Shown: piece by piece, positions 34,111-42,336 of the stretch
How the letters are laid out: each line of letters opens with the position of its first letter
Numbering within the stretch: position 1 is the stretch's first letter
Source: Methylobacterium bullatum
GTDB taxonomy: Bacteria; Pseudomonadota; Alphaproteobacteria; Rhizobiales; Beijerinckiaceae
Length of the DNA: 46,336 nt
NCBI RefSeq assembly: GCF_014845095.1
Contig: NZ_NKUG01000079.1
Coordinates: 1 to 46,336 of the forward strand
Reading direction: 5' to 3'
Position numbers and translations under genes: made by a program
Notes under the pieces: model-generated
What the model was told of the DNA's origin: nothing
Databases searched by the model: none
Seen by the model: the letters and a program-made list of their open reading frames with translations, nothing else

Positions 34111-35951
34111 CGGGCCGCTTTCAAGTCTCGTTCGCGGTCGCCACGCAGGGAACAGGCCGCGTGAAGCAGGGCGAGATGGCTCAGGCCCTGCGGTGTGTTG
34201 CCGAGATGGTCGCCGGTGTCGGGATCGACCATCTCGCTCATCACGCCGACGCCCCGGGTGACGGCGCTCAGCGTGCCGGTGAAGACCGCCTCGGCCTCGT
34301 CCTGCCTTCCGAGCTCGGCCAGGGCCTCCACCAGCCAGAACGAGCAGGCGACGAAGGCGCCCTCCTCCCTCTCCGCTCCCGAATAGCGATAGAGAAGCGG
34401 GCCGCGCCCGAGTTCCTCGCGGATCGCGTCGAGGGTGGAGGACAGGCGGTCGCGCCCGTCGAAGCCGAACCGGACCGCCAGGGTCAGGGAGGCGTCGAGG
34501 CGGTCGGTGCCGGGATAGAACGTATAGGCTCGGCGCGTCTGCGACCAGCAATGCTCCTCGATCCAGGCCTGGATCCGATCCCGCTCCCGCGACCAGCGCG
34601 GCACGCAGGTCGCCGAGATATGGCCGGCCTCCGCCAGTTCGACGGCGCGGGCCAGCGCCTGCCAGGCGCTGATCTTCGACATCGTGTAATGCTGCGGGAC
34701 TTCCAGTTCCCAGATCCCGGCATCCTTCTGGCGCCAGCGGTCGGCGCATTCGTCGGCGAGGTCCGCCAGGACCGTCGCGCTCTTCTGGTCGAGGATGTTG
34801 CCGTCGGCGACGAACAGGGTCGCGGTCTCGAAGATGTCGCCGTAGATCCCGTGCTGGTGCTGGCGGGCCGCCGCGTTGCCGACCCGGACCGGGCGCGACC
34901 CGCGATAGCCGGCCAAGTCGAGAGAGGTCTCCTCCGGCACCTTTCCCCCGCGCAGGGTGTAGAAGACCTGCGCCCCATGCGCGCCGAGATGCTTCATCAG
35001 CCAGGAGAAGGCGGCCTTCGCCTCCGGCATCGCGCCGACGCGCAGGAAGGCGTTGACGGTGTAGCCGGCGTCGCGGATCCAGGCGTAGCGGTAATCGTAG
35101 TTCTTCGGCCCGCCGATCCGTTCGGGCAGGGAGGTGGTGGCGGCCGCGGCGATGGCCCCGGTCGGCGAGTAGAGCAGCAGCTTCAGGGCGAGGCCGCTGC
35201 GCCGCACCTCGGAACGGTGCGGGCCGTCGTAATGCAGGCCCTCCGCCCAGTGTCGCCAGGCGTCGTCGCTGACATCGATGCGCTCGTCGATCTCCGCGAT
35301 GGTGGGGATGCCGAGGGGCTCGTCCTCACCGGCCAGAAGCGCCACCAGCGCGCGCTCCCCCTCCCCCAGCGTCACCGTCGCCGCGATGGTGCGGTCCTCT
35401 TCCTCGAGGATGCGGATGTTGTCGCTGAAGCGGATCACCCCGAGCACCGGTCCCACATGGAAGACGCAGCCGTTGGGGTTCGGCTGGAGCCAGGGCGAAA
35501 GCGAGTCGCCGCGCGTGCCGAAGACGGCGCGGATCCGGAACGTCACCGTGCCCGAGACTCCCTCCAGCCGGCGCGCGAGTTCGCACCAGGGCAGGCGGCC
35601 GGCGCGGCTGCTGTTGAGGGATTCGGTGATCCGGGCCGTGCCGGTCGCCGTGGTGACGATCGTCTCCAGCACGTTGCTGTCGGTGCGGTAGCGCCGCTCC
35701 ATCGTGAACGCCCCCTCGGGGCGAACCTGGAAATAGCCGCCGCTGTCCGGCTCCAGGAGCCGGTCGAACAGGGGCGGCGAATCCATCTCGGGGACGCACC
35801 ACCATGCCACCGCGCCGTCCGGCCCGACGAGGACGACGGAGCGGCCGTCGCCCAGGGCGGCATAGTCCTGGATCGGGTGTTCCGTGCCGTCCGGGTCGAC
35901 GCGCCGGGCATCGACGGTGAGGTCGGTGCCCGCCTGGGCTCGGTCATTCAT
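34107..35951 (-). CDS. Glycoside hydrolase family 15 protein (glucoamylase/trehalase-like)
   Basis: 614 residues, no signal peptide. An N-terminal beta domain (about 1-240) has IQDYAALGDGRSVVLVGPDG and WWCVPEMDSPPLFDRLLEP, followed by an (alpha/alpha)6 barrel. Barrel motifs include YRYAWIRDAGYTVNAFL and HGIYGDIFETA. Catalytic acids are predicted as Glu415 in GIWELEVP and Glu530 near AEREEGAF. Members cleave alpha-glucosidic bonds of malto-oligosaccharides or trehalose. It sits 49 bases after the Gfo/Idh gene and overlaps the MFS gene, so the three form an operon. Intracellular trehalose or glycogen breakdown is a fair guess. Confidence 0.92.
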   Translation of the reverse strand: MNDRAQAGTDLTVDARRVDPDGTEHPIQDYAALGDGRSVVLVGPDGAVAWWCVPEMDSPPLFDRLLEPDSGGYFQVRPEGAFTMERRYRTDSNVLETIVTTATGTARITESLNSSRAGRLPWCELARRLEGVSGTVTFRIRAVFGTRGDSLSPWLQPNPNGCVFHVGPVLGVIRFSDNIRILEEEDRTIAATVTLGEGERALVALLAGEDEPLGIPTIAEIDERIDVSDDAWRHWAEGLHYDGPHRSEVRRSGLALKLLLYSPTGAIAAAATTSLPERIGGPKNYDYRYAWIRDAGYTVNAFLRVGAMPEAKAAFSWLMKHLGAHGAQVFYTLRGGKVPEETSLDLAGYRGSRPVRVGNAAARQHQHGIYGDIFETATLFVADGNILDQKSATVLADLADECADRWRQKDAGIWELEVPQHYTMSKISAWQALARAVELAEAGHISATCVPRWSRERDRIQAWIEEHCWSQTRRAYTFYPGTDRLDASLTLAVRFGFDGRDRLSSTLDAIREELGRGPLLYRYSGAEREEGAFVACSFWLVEALAELGRQDEAEAVFTGTLSAVTRGVGVMSEMVDPDTGDHLGNTPQGLSHLALLHAACSLRGDRERDLKAAR

Positions 35952-36000
35952 CGCGAGAACTTGTGGAGCGAGGGACGGGAACGGTCTCGAAACGGCCGGG

Positions 36001-37158
36001 CTAGTTCAGCGGAACCTTGTCCTTGCCCTTGCCGGGATTCGACGTGTTGACGAGCTCCGGCGCCTTCTGTGCCGGGAGCGTCTGCTCCTGGGCCTTCGTG
36101 TCGATGCGCTTGGTGCGGGTGAAGGGTTCGAGCGTCTGGGACGTCCCGGTCTGCAGGGCGCGGACGATGCCTTCGATCACACGAAGATCGGCCAAGCCTT
36201 CCTCGCCATCGGGCTCGGGCTCGCGGTCATGAAGGATGCAATCCGAAAAGTATTTCAGCTCGCCGCCGAAATGGTCGGTGTTCTTGAAGCTGGCGTGGCT
36301 CTTGTCCTCGCCGATGGTGACCGTGTGCTCCAGAGGCTTGCCGTACATGTAGGCCGGGTTGACCTCGACGCTGCCTTTGGTGCCGACGACCGAATAGCTG
36401 TCGAGGGTATTGCCGTAATAGGACAGCACGAACTGCGCGATGCGGTTCTGCGGGAACCGGAGGGTCACCGCGACGGTATCGTCGAAATCGCCGAGACCGG
36501 CTTCGGGGTGGCGGATGCCCACGGCCGAGACCACCTCCGTCGGCTCGTCGCCGAAGATGGTGCGGGCGGCGTTGATCGGATACGGACCCATGTCGAAGAT
36601 CGGGCCCGCTTCGATGCCGCTGGTCGCGCGGTGGTTCTCGGGCGAGACCATCTGGGTGAAGGTCGAGGAGAAGGTGAGGAGGTCACCGAGCCGGCCGGAC
36701 CGGATCAGGTCGATGGTCGCCAGGGTGCAGGGCTCGAAATGCAGCCGGTAGGCCACCATGAGCTTGGCGCCGGAGGCTGTCTGGGCCGAGATGATCTCCT
36801 TCGACTTCTCCGCCGAGATTTCCAGCGGCTTCTCCACGAGGACATGGATGCCGGCCTTCAGGGCGGGAACCGCGAACTCCGCATGGCGCCAGTTCGGCGT
36901 GGCGAGATAGATCGCATCGATCGTGCCCGAGGCCAGCAGCGCGTCGAACTCCTCGTAGCCGTAGGTATCGGTGACGCCGTATTGCGCGCCGACGCCGCGC
37001 GCCTTCTCCGGGTCGCCGGTGACGAAGGCGACGATCTCCGAATTGCCGGTGTGCTTCACGCCGGGCAGCATGGCTTCCTGCGTGATGTCGCCGAGGGCGA
37101 CGAAGGCGTAGCGGACCTTTTTCGAAGAGGTCAGGCCGAGGGCGGAGGCGATGCTCAT
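36001..37158 (-). CDS. Gfo/Idh/MocA family oxidoreductase (glucose-fructose oxidoreductase-like)
   Basis: 385 residues. The Rossmann domain starts KVRYAFVALGDITQEAMLPG, with ALGDIT in place of GxGxxG. The family EKP motif appears as HVLVEKPLEIS, and the C-terminal domain has FDMGPYPINAARTIFG. The basic lysine- and proline-containing tail after residue 350 is an extension. It oxidises or reduces a sugar with NAD(P). It leads the operon with the GH15 and MFS genes. ATG 37158 begins shortly before the Rossmann strand. Substrate not determinable. Confidence 0.9.
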   Translation of the reverse strand: MSIASALGLTSSKKVRYAFVALGDITQEAMLPGVKHTGNSEIVAFVTGDPEKARGVGAQYGVTDTYGYEEFDALLASGTIDAIYLATPNWRHAEFAVPALKAGIHVLVEKPLEISAEKSKEIISAQTASGAKLMVAYRLHFEPCTLATIDLIRSGRLGDLLTFSSTFTQMVSPENHRATSGIEAGPIFDMGPYPINAARTIFGDEPTEVVSAVGIRHPEAGLGDFDDTVAVTLRFPQNRIAQFVLSYYGNTLDSYSVVGTKGSVEVNPAYMYGKPLEHTVTIGEDKSHASFKNTDHFGGELKYFSDCILHDREPEPDGEEGLADLRVIEGIVRALQTGTSQTLEPFTRTKRIDTKAQEQTLPAQKAPELVNTSNPGKGKDKVPLN

Positions 37159-37304
37159 GGGGATGTCCGTATCGGGCGGGCGTCGTTCGGTGCCGGCCTG
37201 GAATGCGCGGGAACCGGGCGAGGCGGCGATGACGGGCCGTGCGGTGACGACAGACGTGCCCCATCGCCCCGGTGACCACGCGCCGGCTTTCATGAGGAGG
37301 GAAC

Positions 37305-37317
37305 GTTGCACTGCAAC
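37305..37317. promoter_or_regulatory. Perfect 13-base palindrome (possible operator)
   Basis: GTTGCA-C-TGCAAC lies 147-159 bases upstream of the Gfo/Idh start in the gap after the LOV kinase. The compact form suits a dimeric regulator such as LacI- or GntR-family proteins that often control sugar operons. No regulator gene is nearby, so this is a guess. Confidence 0.3.
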
Positions 37318-37361
37318 AGAGGTTGCCGCGTCGCCCGGTCGCGCCCGCCCGGCGGGCCGCG

Positions 37362-39782
37362 TCAGCGCGAGACGGCGAGCCGCAGGATGCGCGACAGGTC
37401 GGCCACCGAATAGGGTTTGCGCAGGAGCTCGAACCCATGGCTGCCCTCCTCGGCGAGGACGTGGCTGTAGCCCGAGGTGAGCACGATCGGCAGGTCCGGC
37501 CATGTGCGACGGATCGCGTGGCCGAGATCGATGCCGTTCATGCCCGGCATGACCACGTCGGAGAAGACCACCTCGAAACCGGCGGAGTCGCGCGCCAGGG
37601 CGTCGAGGGCCTGCTGCGCATCCGTCACCCAATGCGTGACGTAGCCGAGTTCCTGCAGGGCCTGGGTCGCGAAGGCGCCGACCTCCGCGTTGTCCTCCAC
37701 CACGAGCACGCGGGTGCCGTGCCGCTCGGCCAGGGGCGGGGGCTCGCGCACCGGCTCGGCGGCCACGGCCTCCCCCGCCGCGCGCGGAAGATAGAGGGTG
37801 AAGGTCGTGCCCTGGCCGAGGCGGCTTTCCACCACGACCTCGCCGCCCGATTGCTTGGCGAAACCGAAGACCTGGGACAGGCCGAGGCCGGTGCCCTGCC
37901 CGACGCCCTTGGTGGTGAAGAACGGCTCGAAGATCCGGTCGAGGACCTCCGGCGCGATGCCCGAGCCGGTATCGGCGACGGAGACGGCGACGAAATCCCC
38001 CCGGATGCGGGGATGCGCCCGGACGGCCGGGATGATCGACGCGCGGCGAACCCGGATGGTCAGCCGGCCTTCGCCGTCCATGGCGTCGCGGGCGTTGACG
38101 ACCATGTTGACGAGGGCCGTGTCGAACTGGCTCGGATCGGCGTCGATGAGGCAGGCCAGCGGCTGTCCCGCATCGTCCCGGCCGGTCTCGATCTGGGTCA
38201 CGACCTGGATGCGCGCGCCCGTGAGCGTGCCGACCATGTCGGCCACGGAGGCCACGCCCTTGGCGACGTCGAAGACCTCTGGCGTCAGGGATTGCCGACG
38301 GGCGAAGGCCAGGAGCTGGCCGGTGAGCTTGGCCGCGCGGGTCACCGTATCCGAGATGGCGTCGACATAGCGCCGCCGGCGCTCCTCCGGCAGGTCGGGA
38401 CGGCGCAGGAGGTCGGTGGAGGACCGGATCACGGTCAGGAGGTTGTTGAAGTCGTGGGCGACACCGCCGGTGAGCTGGCCCACGGCTTCGAGCTTCTGCG
38501 ATTGGCGGAGCTGCTCCTCCAGGGCCTTGCGCTCGGTCACGTCGCGGCCGGCGGCGTAGAAATGGTCGCCCTGGGGAATCGCGTTCCAGGAAATCCAGCG
38601 CTCGCTGCCATCGGCCGCCATCTGCCGGATGTCGAGGTTGTCCAGGATGGCGCCGCTCCGCAACCGGTCCATGGCCTGCTCGGCCGCCTTGCGGTCTTCG
38701 GGATGCACGAAAGCGTCGAACCGCGCGCCGACCAGGGCCTCGGCGGGCCAGCCCAGCATCTCGCTCCAGGCCGGATTGACCGACCGGTAGATACCGTCGA
38801 AGCCGCAGATCACGAGGAGGTCGCGGCTCGCGCGCCAGACGAGGTCCCGCTCCGTGGTGCGCTCGCGGGCCGTCGTCCTCAGCACGGTCTCGGCTTCGCG
38901 CCGGTCGGTGATGTCGTTGAACAGGATGGCGACGCGCCGCTGGACCGGCTCCCCGATGCGCAGGGCGTGCACGTCGAACCAGCGGCCCAGCGTCACCGCC
39001 CCGCTCTCGAACCGGACGGGTTCGCCGGACAGGGCGACCTCGCCATAGGTGTCGAGCCAGCGGGGTTCGATGCCGGGAATGACCTCGCTGACCCAGCGGC
39101 CCTCGACGTCGCCGAGGCCGGCCTGCCGTTCGAAGGCGGGATTGACCTCGATGAAGCGGTAGTCGATGGCGCGGCCCGTGGCGTCGAACCGCATCTCGAC
39201 GATGCAGAACCCGGCATCGATGGCGTCGAACAGCGTCCGGTAGCGGGCCTCGCTCTCGGCGAGCTTGCCCTCCTCGGTGCGGAAGCGGGTGACGTCGAGC
39301 TGGCTGCCGAAGAAGTAGCGCAGGCGCCCGTCCCGGTCGAAGACGGGGCTGACATAGAGTTCGTTGCGGAACGGCGTCCCGTCGCGGTGATAGTTGATGA
39401 TCTCGACCACCACGTCGCGCCGCGCCGCGATGGCGTCGCGCAGGCGCGCCACGTCGGCCGGGTCGGTTCCCGGCCCCTGCAGGAACCGGCAATTGTGCCC
39501 GACGAGTTCCTCCGCCGAGTAGCCGCACAGGTCCTGGAAGGCGCGGTTGGCGAAGACGATGGGATTGTCGGGCTGGTTCGGGTCGGTGATGATCTGCGGC
39601 ATGCGGGTCTTCTCCGCCGCCGTGAACAGCAGTTCCGGCCCCGCCGCCGAGGTCTTCTGGCCGCTCTCCGGGGAATGGATGCCGGACGCGATCTCCGCCT
39701 TCAGCCGCGCGATCTCGGCTTCGAGATCGGCTTCGCGCCGCCGCAACCGGTCGATGTCGTCCTCCATACCGCCCGTTCCCAT
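37362..39782 (-). CDS. LOV-domain hybrid sensor histidine kinase (blue-light receptor)
   Basis: 806 residues, soluble. A coiled-coil start leads into a LOV domain (about 58-165) with the photoactive cysteine Cys98 in GHNCRFLQG and the downstream [19 protein letters not shown] and [10 protein letters not shown] motifs of flavin-binding LOV. Two further PAS domains follow (about 180-300 and 310-425). The kinase core has the phosphoacceptor His443 in [12 protein letters not shown]-box MVVNARDAM and glycine boxes DTGSGI and [10 protein letters not shown] receiver domain at the end has phosphoacceptor Asp742 in [16 protein letters not shown] 39767 is an alternative start. It is a complete phosphorelay input and receiver in one chain. 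Confidence 0.93.
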   Translation of the reverse strand: MGTGGMEDDIDRLRRREADLEAEIARLKAEIASGIHSPESGQKTSAAGPELLFTAAEKTRMPQIITDPNQPDNPIVFANRAFQDLCGYSAEELVGHNCRFLQGPGTDPADVARLRDAIAARRDVVVEIINYHRDGTPFRNELYVSPVFDRDGRLRYFFGSQLDVTRFRTEEGKLAESEARYRTLFDAIDAGFCIVEMRFDATGRAIDYRFIEVNPAFERQAGLGDVEGRWVSEVIPGIEPRWLDTYGEVALSGEPVRFESGAVTLGRWFDVHALRIGEPVQRRVAILFNDITDRREAETVLRTTARERTTERDLVWRASRDLLVICGFDGIYRSVNPAWSEMLGWPAEALVGARFDAFVHPEDRKAAEQAMDRLRSGAILDNLDIRQMAADGSERWISWNAIPQGDHFYAAGRDVTERKALEEQLRQSQKLEAVGQLTGGVAHDFNNLLTVIRSSTDLLRRPDLPEERRRRYVDAISDTVTRAAKLTGQLLAFARRQSLTPEVFDVAKGVASVADMVGTLTGARIQVVTQIETGRDDAGQPLACLIDADPSQFDTALVNMVVNARDAMDGEGRLTIRVRRASIIPAVRAHPRIRGDFVAVSVADTGSGIAPEVLDRIFEPFFTTKGVGQGTGLGLSQVFGFAKQSGGEVVVESRLGQGTTFTLYLPRAAGEAVAAEPVREPPPLAERHGTRVLVVEDNAEVGAFATQALQELGYVTHWVTDAQQALDALARDSAGFEVVFSDVVMPGMNGIDLGHAIRRTWPDLPIVLTSGYSHVLAEEGSHGFELLRKPYSVADLSRILRLAVSR

Positions 39783-39994
39783 CCGGCCGCCGCGTTCATC
39801 CGGGCTCGAGGGAGCCCAACGGTCGAGACTGCGGTCGGCTCCCTAACCCATCTGGGGGGCGGCCGTCGCGCATCCGAAGGGTCCCCGTTCCGCCCTCACG
39901 ATCGGGCGTCGCTCGCGACGAAAGTGCTGCCTCAGCCGTCCCGGTGACGCCATCGCGCGGAACGACGCAGTGGACGTCCGGGGCGGGGCCGCGA

Positions 39995-40156
39995 TCAGCC
40001 GATGACGTCGTCGTCCCATTCCACCCGCGGATAGGAGACCGGCGGCTCGCGCAGCACCCAGAGCCCCAGGCATCCCACGGCACAGACCGAAGCGCTGATG
40101 TAGAGGATGAAGTCGAGCACGGACGAGGCCCTCGCGGCAGGCTGATGATGGGCCAT
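39995..40156 (-). CDS. Micro-protein with one membrane helix
   Basis: 53 residues. A single hydrophobic helix (VLDFILYISASVCAVGCLGL) with two cysteines is followed by WVLREPPVSYPRVEWDDDVIG, an acidic end. An internal GTG at 40120 has GAGG 9 bases upstream and would give 41 residues; ATG 40156 gives the longer form. Composition is non-random and the region is otherwise empty. No family recognised; likely a small membrane-attached regulator. Confidence 0.5.
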   Translation of the reverse strand: MAHHQPAARASSVLDFILYISASVCAVGCLGLWVLREPPVSYPRVEWDDDVIG

Positions 40157-40331
40157 TCTCCCGTGGCACGGCTAAGAAAGCCTGAACGTCCGCGAGACGA
40201 CGGCCCGTACCGTCCCCTCGTCATGTCGAAGCACCCACCAGGGCGCGTTCGCGTGGATGTGCGCCGGCGCAACCCGTCGGCCCGCCTCCCGGCGTAGAGC
40301 CTTCCTCTCTCCCCCGAGAAGGAAAAGGGCG

Positions 40332-40475
40332 ATGTCCGCCAAATGGGTCCTCGCGTTGACGGTCCTGGTCTTCCTGACCACCGGCCGGGCGCCGGGAATG
40401 CGTGAGCTGCGAAATCCCGACGCTGAGTCCGGCCATTCCCGCATCGTCCACATGGTCAAGCGCGTGTCCGAGTGA
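40332..40475 (+). CDS. Micro-protein with N-terminal hydrophobic segment
   Basis: 47 residues. A hydrophobic leader (WVLALTVLVFLTT) after Lys4 is followed by GRAPGMRELRNPDAESGHSR and a basic end. GGAAAAGGG lies directly upstream of ATG 40332. It may be a secreted or membrane-tethered small protein; a frame extending upstream to 40257 lacks a ribosome site. Convergent with the phosphatase gene. Confidence 0.45.
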   Translation: MSAKWVLALTVLVFLTTGRAPGMRELRNPDAESGHSRIVHMVKRVSE

Positions 40476-40523
40476 GGATGCGCGGCCCGTCGTCCGCCAC
40501 CCCATGCGCCGGCGCGGTGAGTG

Positions 40524-41948
40524 CTACGGGGCGGCGGACCGCCGGGTGGCGGCGAGGGCCGCCGCCTTGCCCCCGGCCGCGTAGAGGTCGAGCCGGGAAT
40601 ACAGGCCGAAGACCGAGCCGTCGTCGAGGAAGCCGCCGGCCGGGCCGAGGGTGTCGGTGAGGATGGCGTTGGCCTCGGCGAGCGTCACCGCCGGAAAGGC
40701 GGCGGTGAGGAGATGTCCGGCCTCCGGCGCGACCCGCGCGACATCCACCGCCTGGCCCGACCGGTCCCGATGCACCACCGGCAGGCCGTAGGTCTGGGTG
40801 GAGGCGTAGAAGGCCCCGTTGGCGGCGGCATCCTTGAACCGGCTCCGGTCGGCGGCGGCGCAGGCGGCCACCGTGTCGCCGCAGCCCTCGCGAAGGACGG
40901 CCTGGAGTTCCGCGCGGGCCGCCTTCAGGGCCTCGGGATAATCGGTGATCGTCACCGCGCCGTCGGTGGCGCGGCTCATCTCGTTGTCGATGGCCGGGTT
41001 CGCGCGGGTCTGGCCCACATAGGCGGGGTCGTTGGCCAGCAGATGGGCGACGGCGTGGAGCGCGACGCTCCGGCCTCCGAGCACGTCCATGGCGTAATGG
41101 GCGCCGACCACGATGCGGTTGTTGCCGTACTCGGCCCCGCGCGCGATCATCTGCTGGTAGCGCTCGGGCACCAGCAGGGCGAGGAGCAGGGATTCCGTAT
41201 AGCCGTAGGTGGTGTGGCCGCTCGGATAGGACGGGCTGTCCGTCAGGTTCTGCTTCGGCCCCCGCAGCCAGTCGATGCTGTGCGAGGCGGCGCCGAAATA
41301 ATCCTCGCCGCGATAGGCGAGAAGGCTCGGCTCGGTCTGGAACGGGCGCGAATTGCCGAAGGCGTCGGCACCCGGCGTCCCGGCGGGACGGCCATAGGCC
41401 TTGCCGAAGACATCCGTCGTACCGCCGATCCTGGTCAGGATGGCGCGGGCGGGTTCGGAGACGGGGGCCTCCCCATTCGTCGTCGCATTGGCGAAGAAGT
41501 ACTTCCCCGCATTCGAATCCGACTTGGTGATGTTGTTGGTGTAGCCGATCAGGCGGGCGATGCTGCCAGAGACGCTGGTGAAGGTCTTGAAGTCCTCGTA
41601 GCGCGCCTTGGCCTGATAGGCCTCCCCGAGGGCGGTGCCGAGGCCGTCGGCGAGCTGCGCGGCGTTGCCGTCGGTGATGAAGCAATCGCGCAGGGCGAGG
41701 CGCTGCTGCTCGGGAAAGGGCAGCAGCAGCGGCTGGTCGTGCCGCCCCATCTGGATGTCGCCGGTGACCGTGAGGTTCGCCGCCAGCGCCGCCTTGCCCT
41801 CCGCCGTCGCCGCCAGGGCGCTCACCGGCGCCAGCCCGCGCACAGCTTCCAGATTCGTCGCCGATTGTGCCAGCGCGTGAGCGGGCGCGAGGGCGAGGAG
41901 GGCGATGAGCCCGAGCGTGCGGGCCGTGTTCGTGCGTGGTCTGGTCAT
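40524..41948 (-). CDS. Exported PAP2-superfamily phosphatase (class A acid phosphatase-like)
   Basis: 474 residues. A signal peptide (TLGLIALLALAPAHALA, cleavage about residue 27) sends it to the periplasm. The PAP2 active site is present: PSYPSGHTTYG and NRIVVGAHYAMDVLGGR, the second histidine and arginine motifs, with a lysine-containing KQNLTDSP before the first. The size and inserted regions are larger than classic PhoN (about 250), so it may be a vanadium-haloperoxidase-like or lipid phosphatase relative. It is divergent from the GH63-like gene. Confidence 0.88.
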   Translation of the reverse strand: MTRPRTNTARTLGLIALLALAPAHALAQSATNLEAVRGLAPVSALAATAEGKAALAANLTVTGDIQMGRHDQPLLLPFPEQQRLALRDCFITDGNAAQLADGLGTALGEAYQAKARYEDFKTFTSVSGSIARLIGYTNNITKSDSNAGKYFFANATTNGEAPVSEPARAILTRIGGTTDVFGKAYGRPAGTPGADAFGNSRPFQTEPSLLAYRGEDYFGAASHSIDWLRGPKQNLTDSPSYPSGHTTYGYTESLLLALLVPERYQQMIARGAEYGNNRIVVGAHYAMDVLGGRSVALHAVAHLLANDPAYVGQTRANPAIDNEMSRATDGAVTITDYPEALKAARAELQAVLREGCGDTVAACAAADRSRFKDAAANGAFYASTQTYGLPVVHRDRSGQAVDVARVAPEAGHLLTAAFPAVTLAEANAILTDTLGPAGGFLDDGSVFGLYSRLDLYAAGGKAAALAATRRSAAP

Positions 41949-42206
41949 GGCACCGGAATCAGGCTGTCGTGGCGGTGGCGCAGGCTAGCAGAGTGCTCGG
42001 CCCGCCGCCGCCGGATTTCGCGGCGGATCACGCGCACCATTCCGTGACGCCCGCGTGACCGTTCTCCGGCGGCCGGTCGAGGACCGCCCCTGGCGGCATG
42101 TTCCTCCAAGACATATCGGCGCTTGGCGCTAATGGTGCATCTCGGCTCCCACTGAGCCAAAGCCCATCGGGACCGATGACCGCCCAAAAGTCGCCCTCCA
42201 CGTCTT
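41949..42206. other. Divergent intergenic region before the tandem repeat
   Basis: The gap between the PAP2 and GH63-like starts spans 388 bases. This part shows no gene with a ribosome site. Promoters for both genes are expected here, but no clear -35/-10 pair could be picked. Confidence 0.35.
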
Positions 42207-42251
42207 GCTGCACGATTCCTTGCCGCACAATTCCCCGCCGCACGATCCCCC
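42207..42251. repeat. Three tandem 15-base repeats
   Basis: Units GCTGCACGATTCCTT, GCCGCACAATTCCCC and GCCGCACGATCCCCC (42207-42221, 42222-42236, 42237-42251) share GCxGCACxATxCC. They lie 86-130 bases before the GH63-like start, in a position where iterated protein-binding sites would be possible. Confidence 0.6.
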
Positions 42252-42336
42252 GTCCTTGCCGGCCGTTGCCCGCCGCGCGCCGGTCATGTCCGTTCGGCGC
42301 CTGCGTCCAGCGTGGTCCGGCACGAGGGGAATCGGC

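Noticed and set aside
37343-37357. GC-only inverted repeat just after the LOV kinase stop
   Set aside because: The 7-base arms have a single-base loop and no T-run, so a terminator call is not supported.
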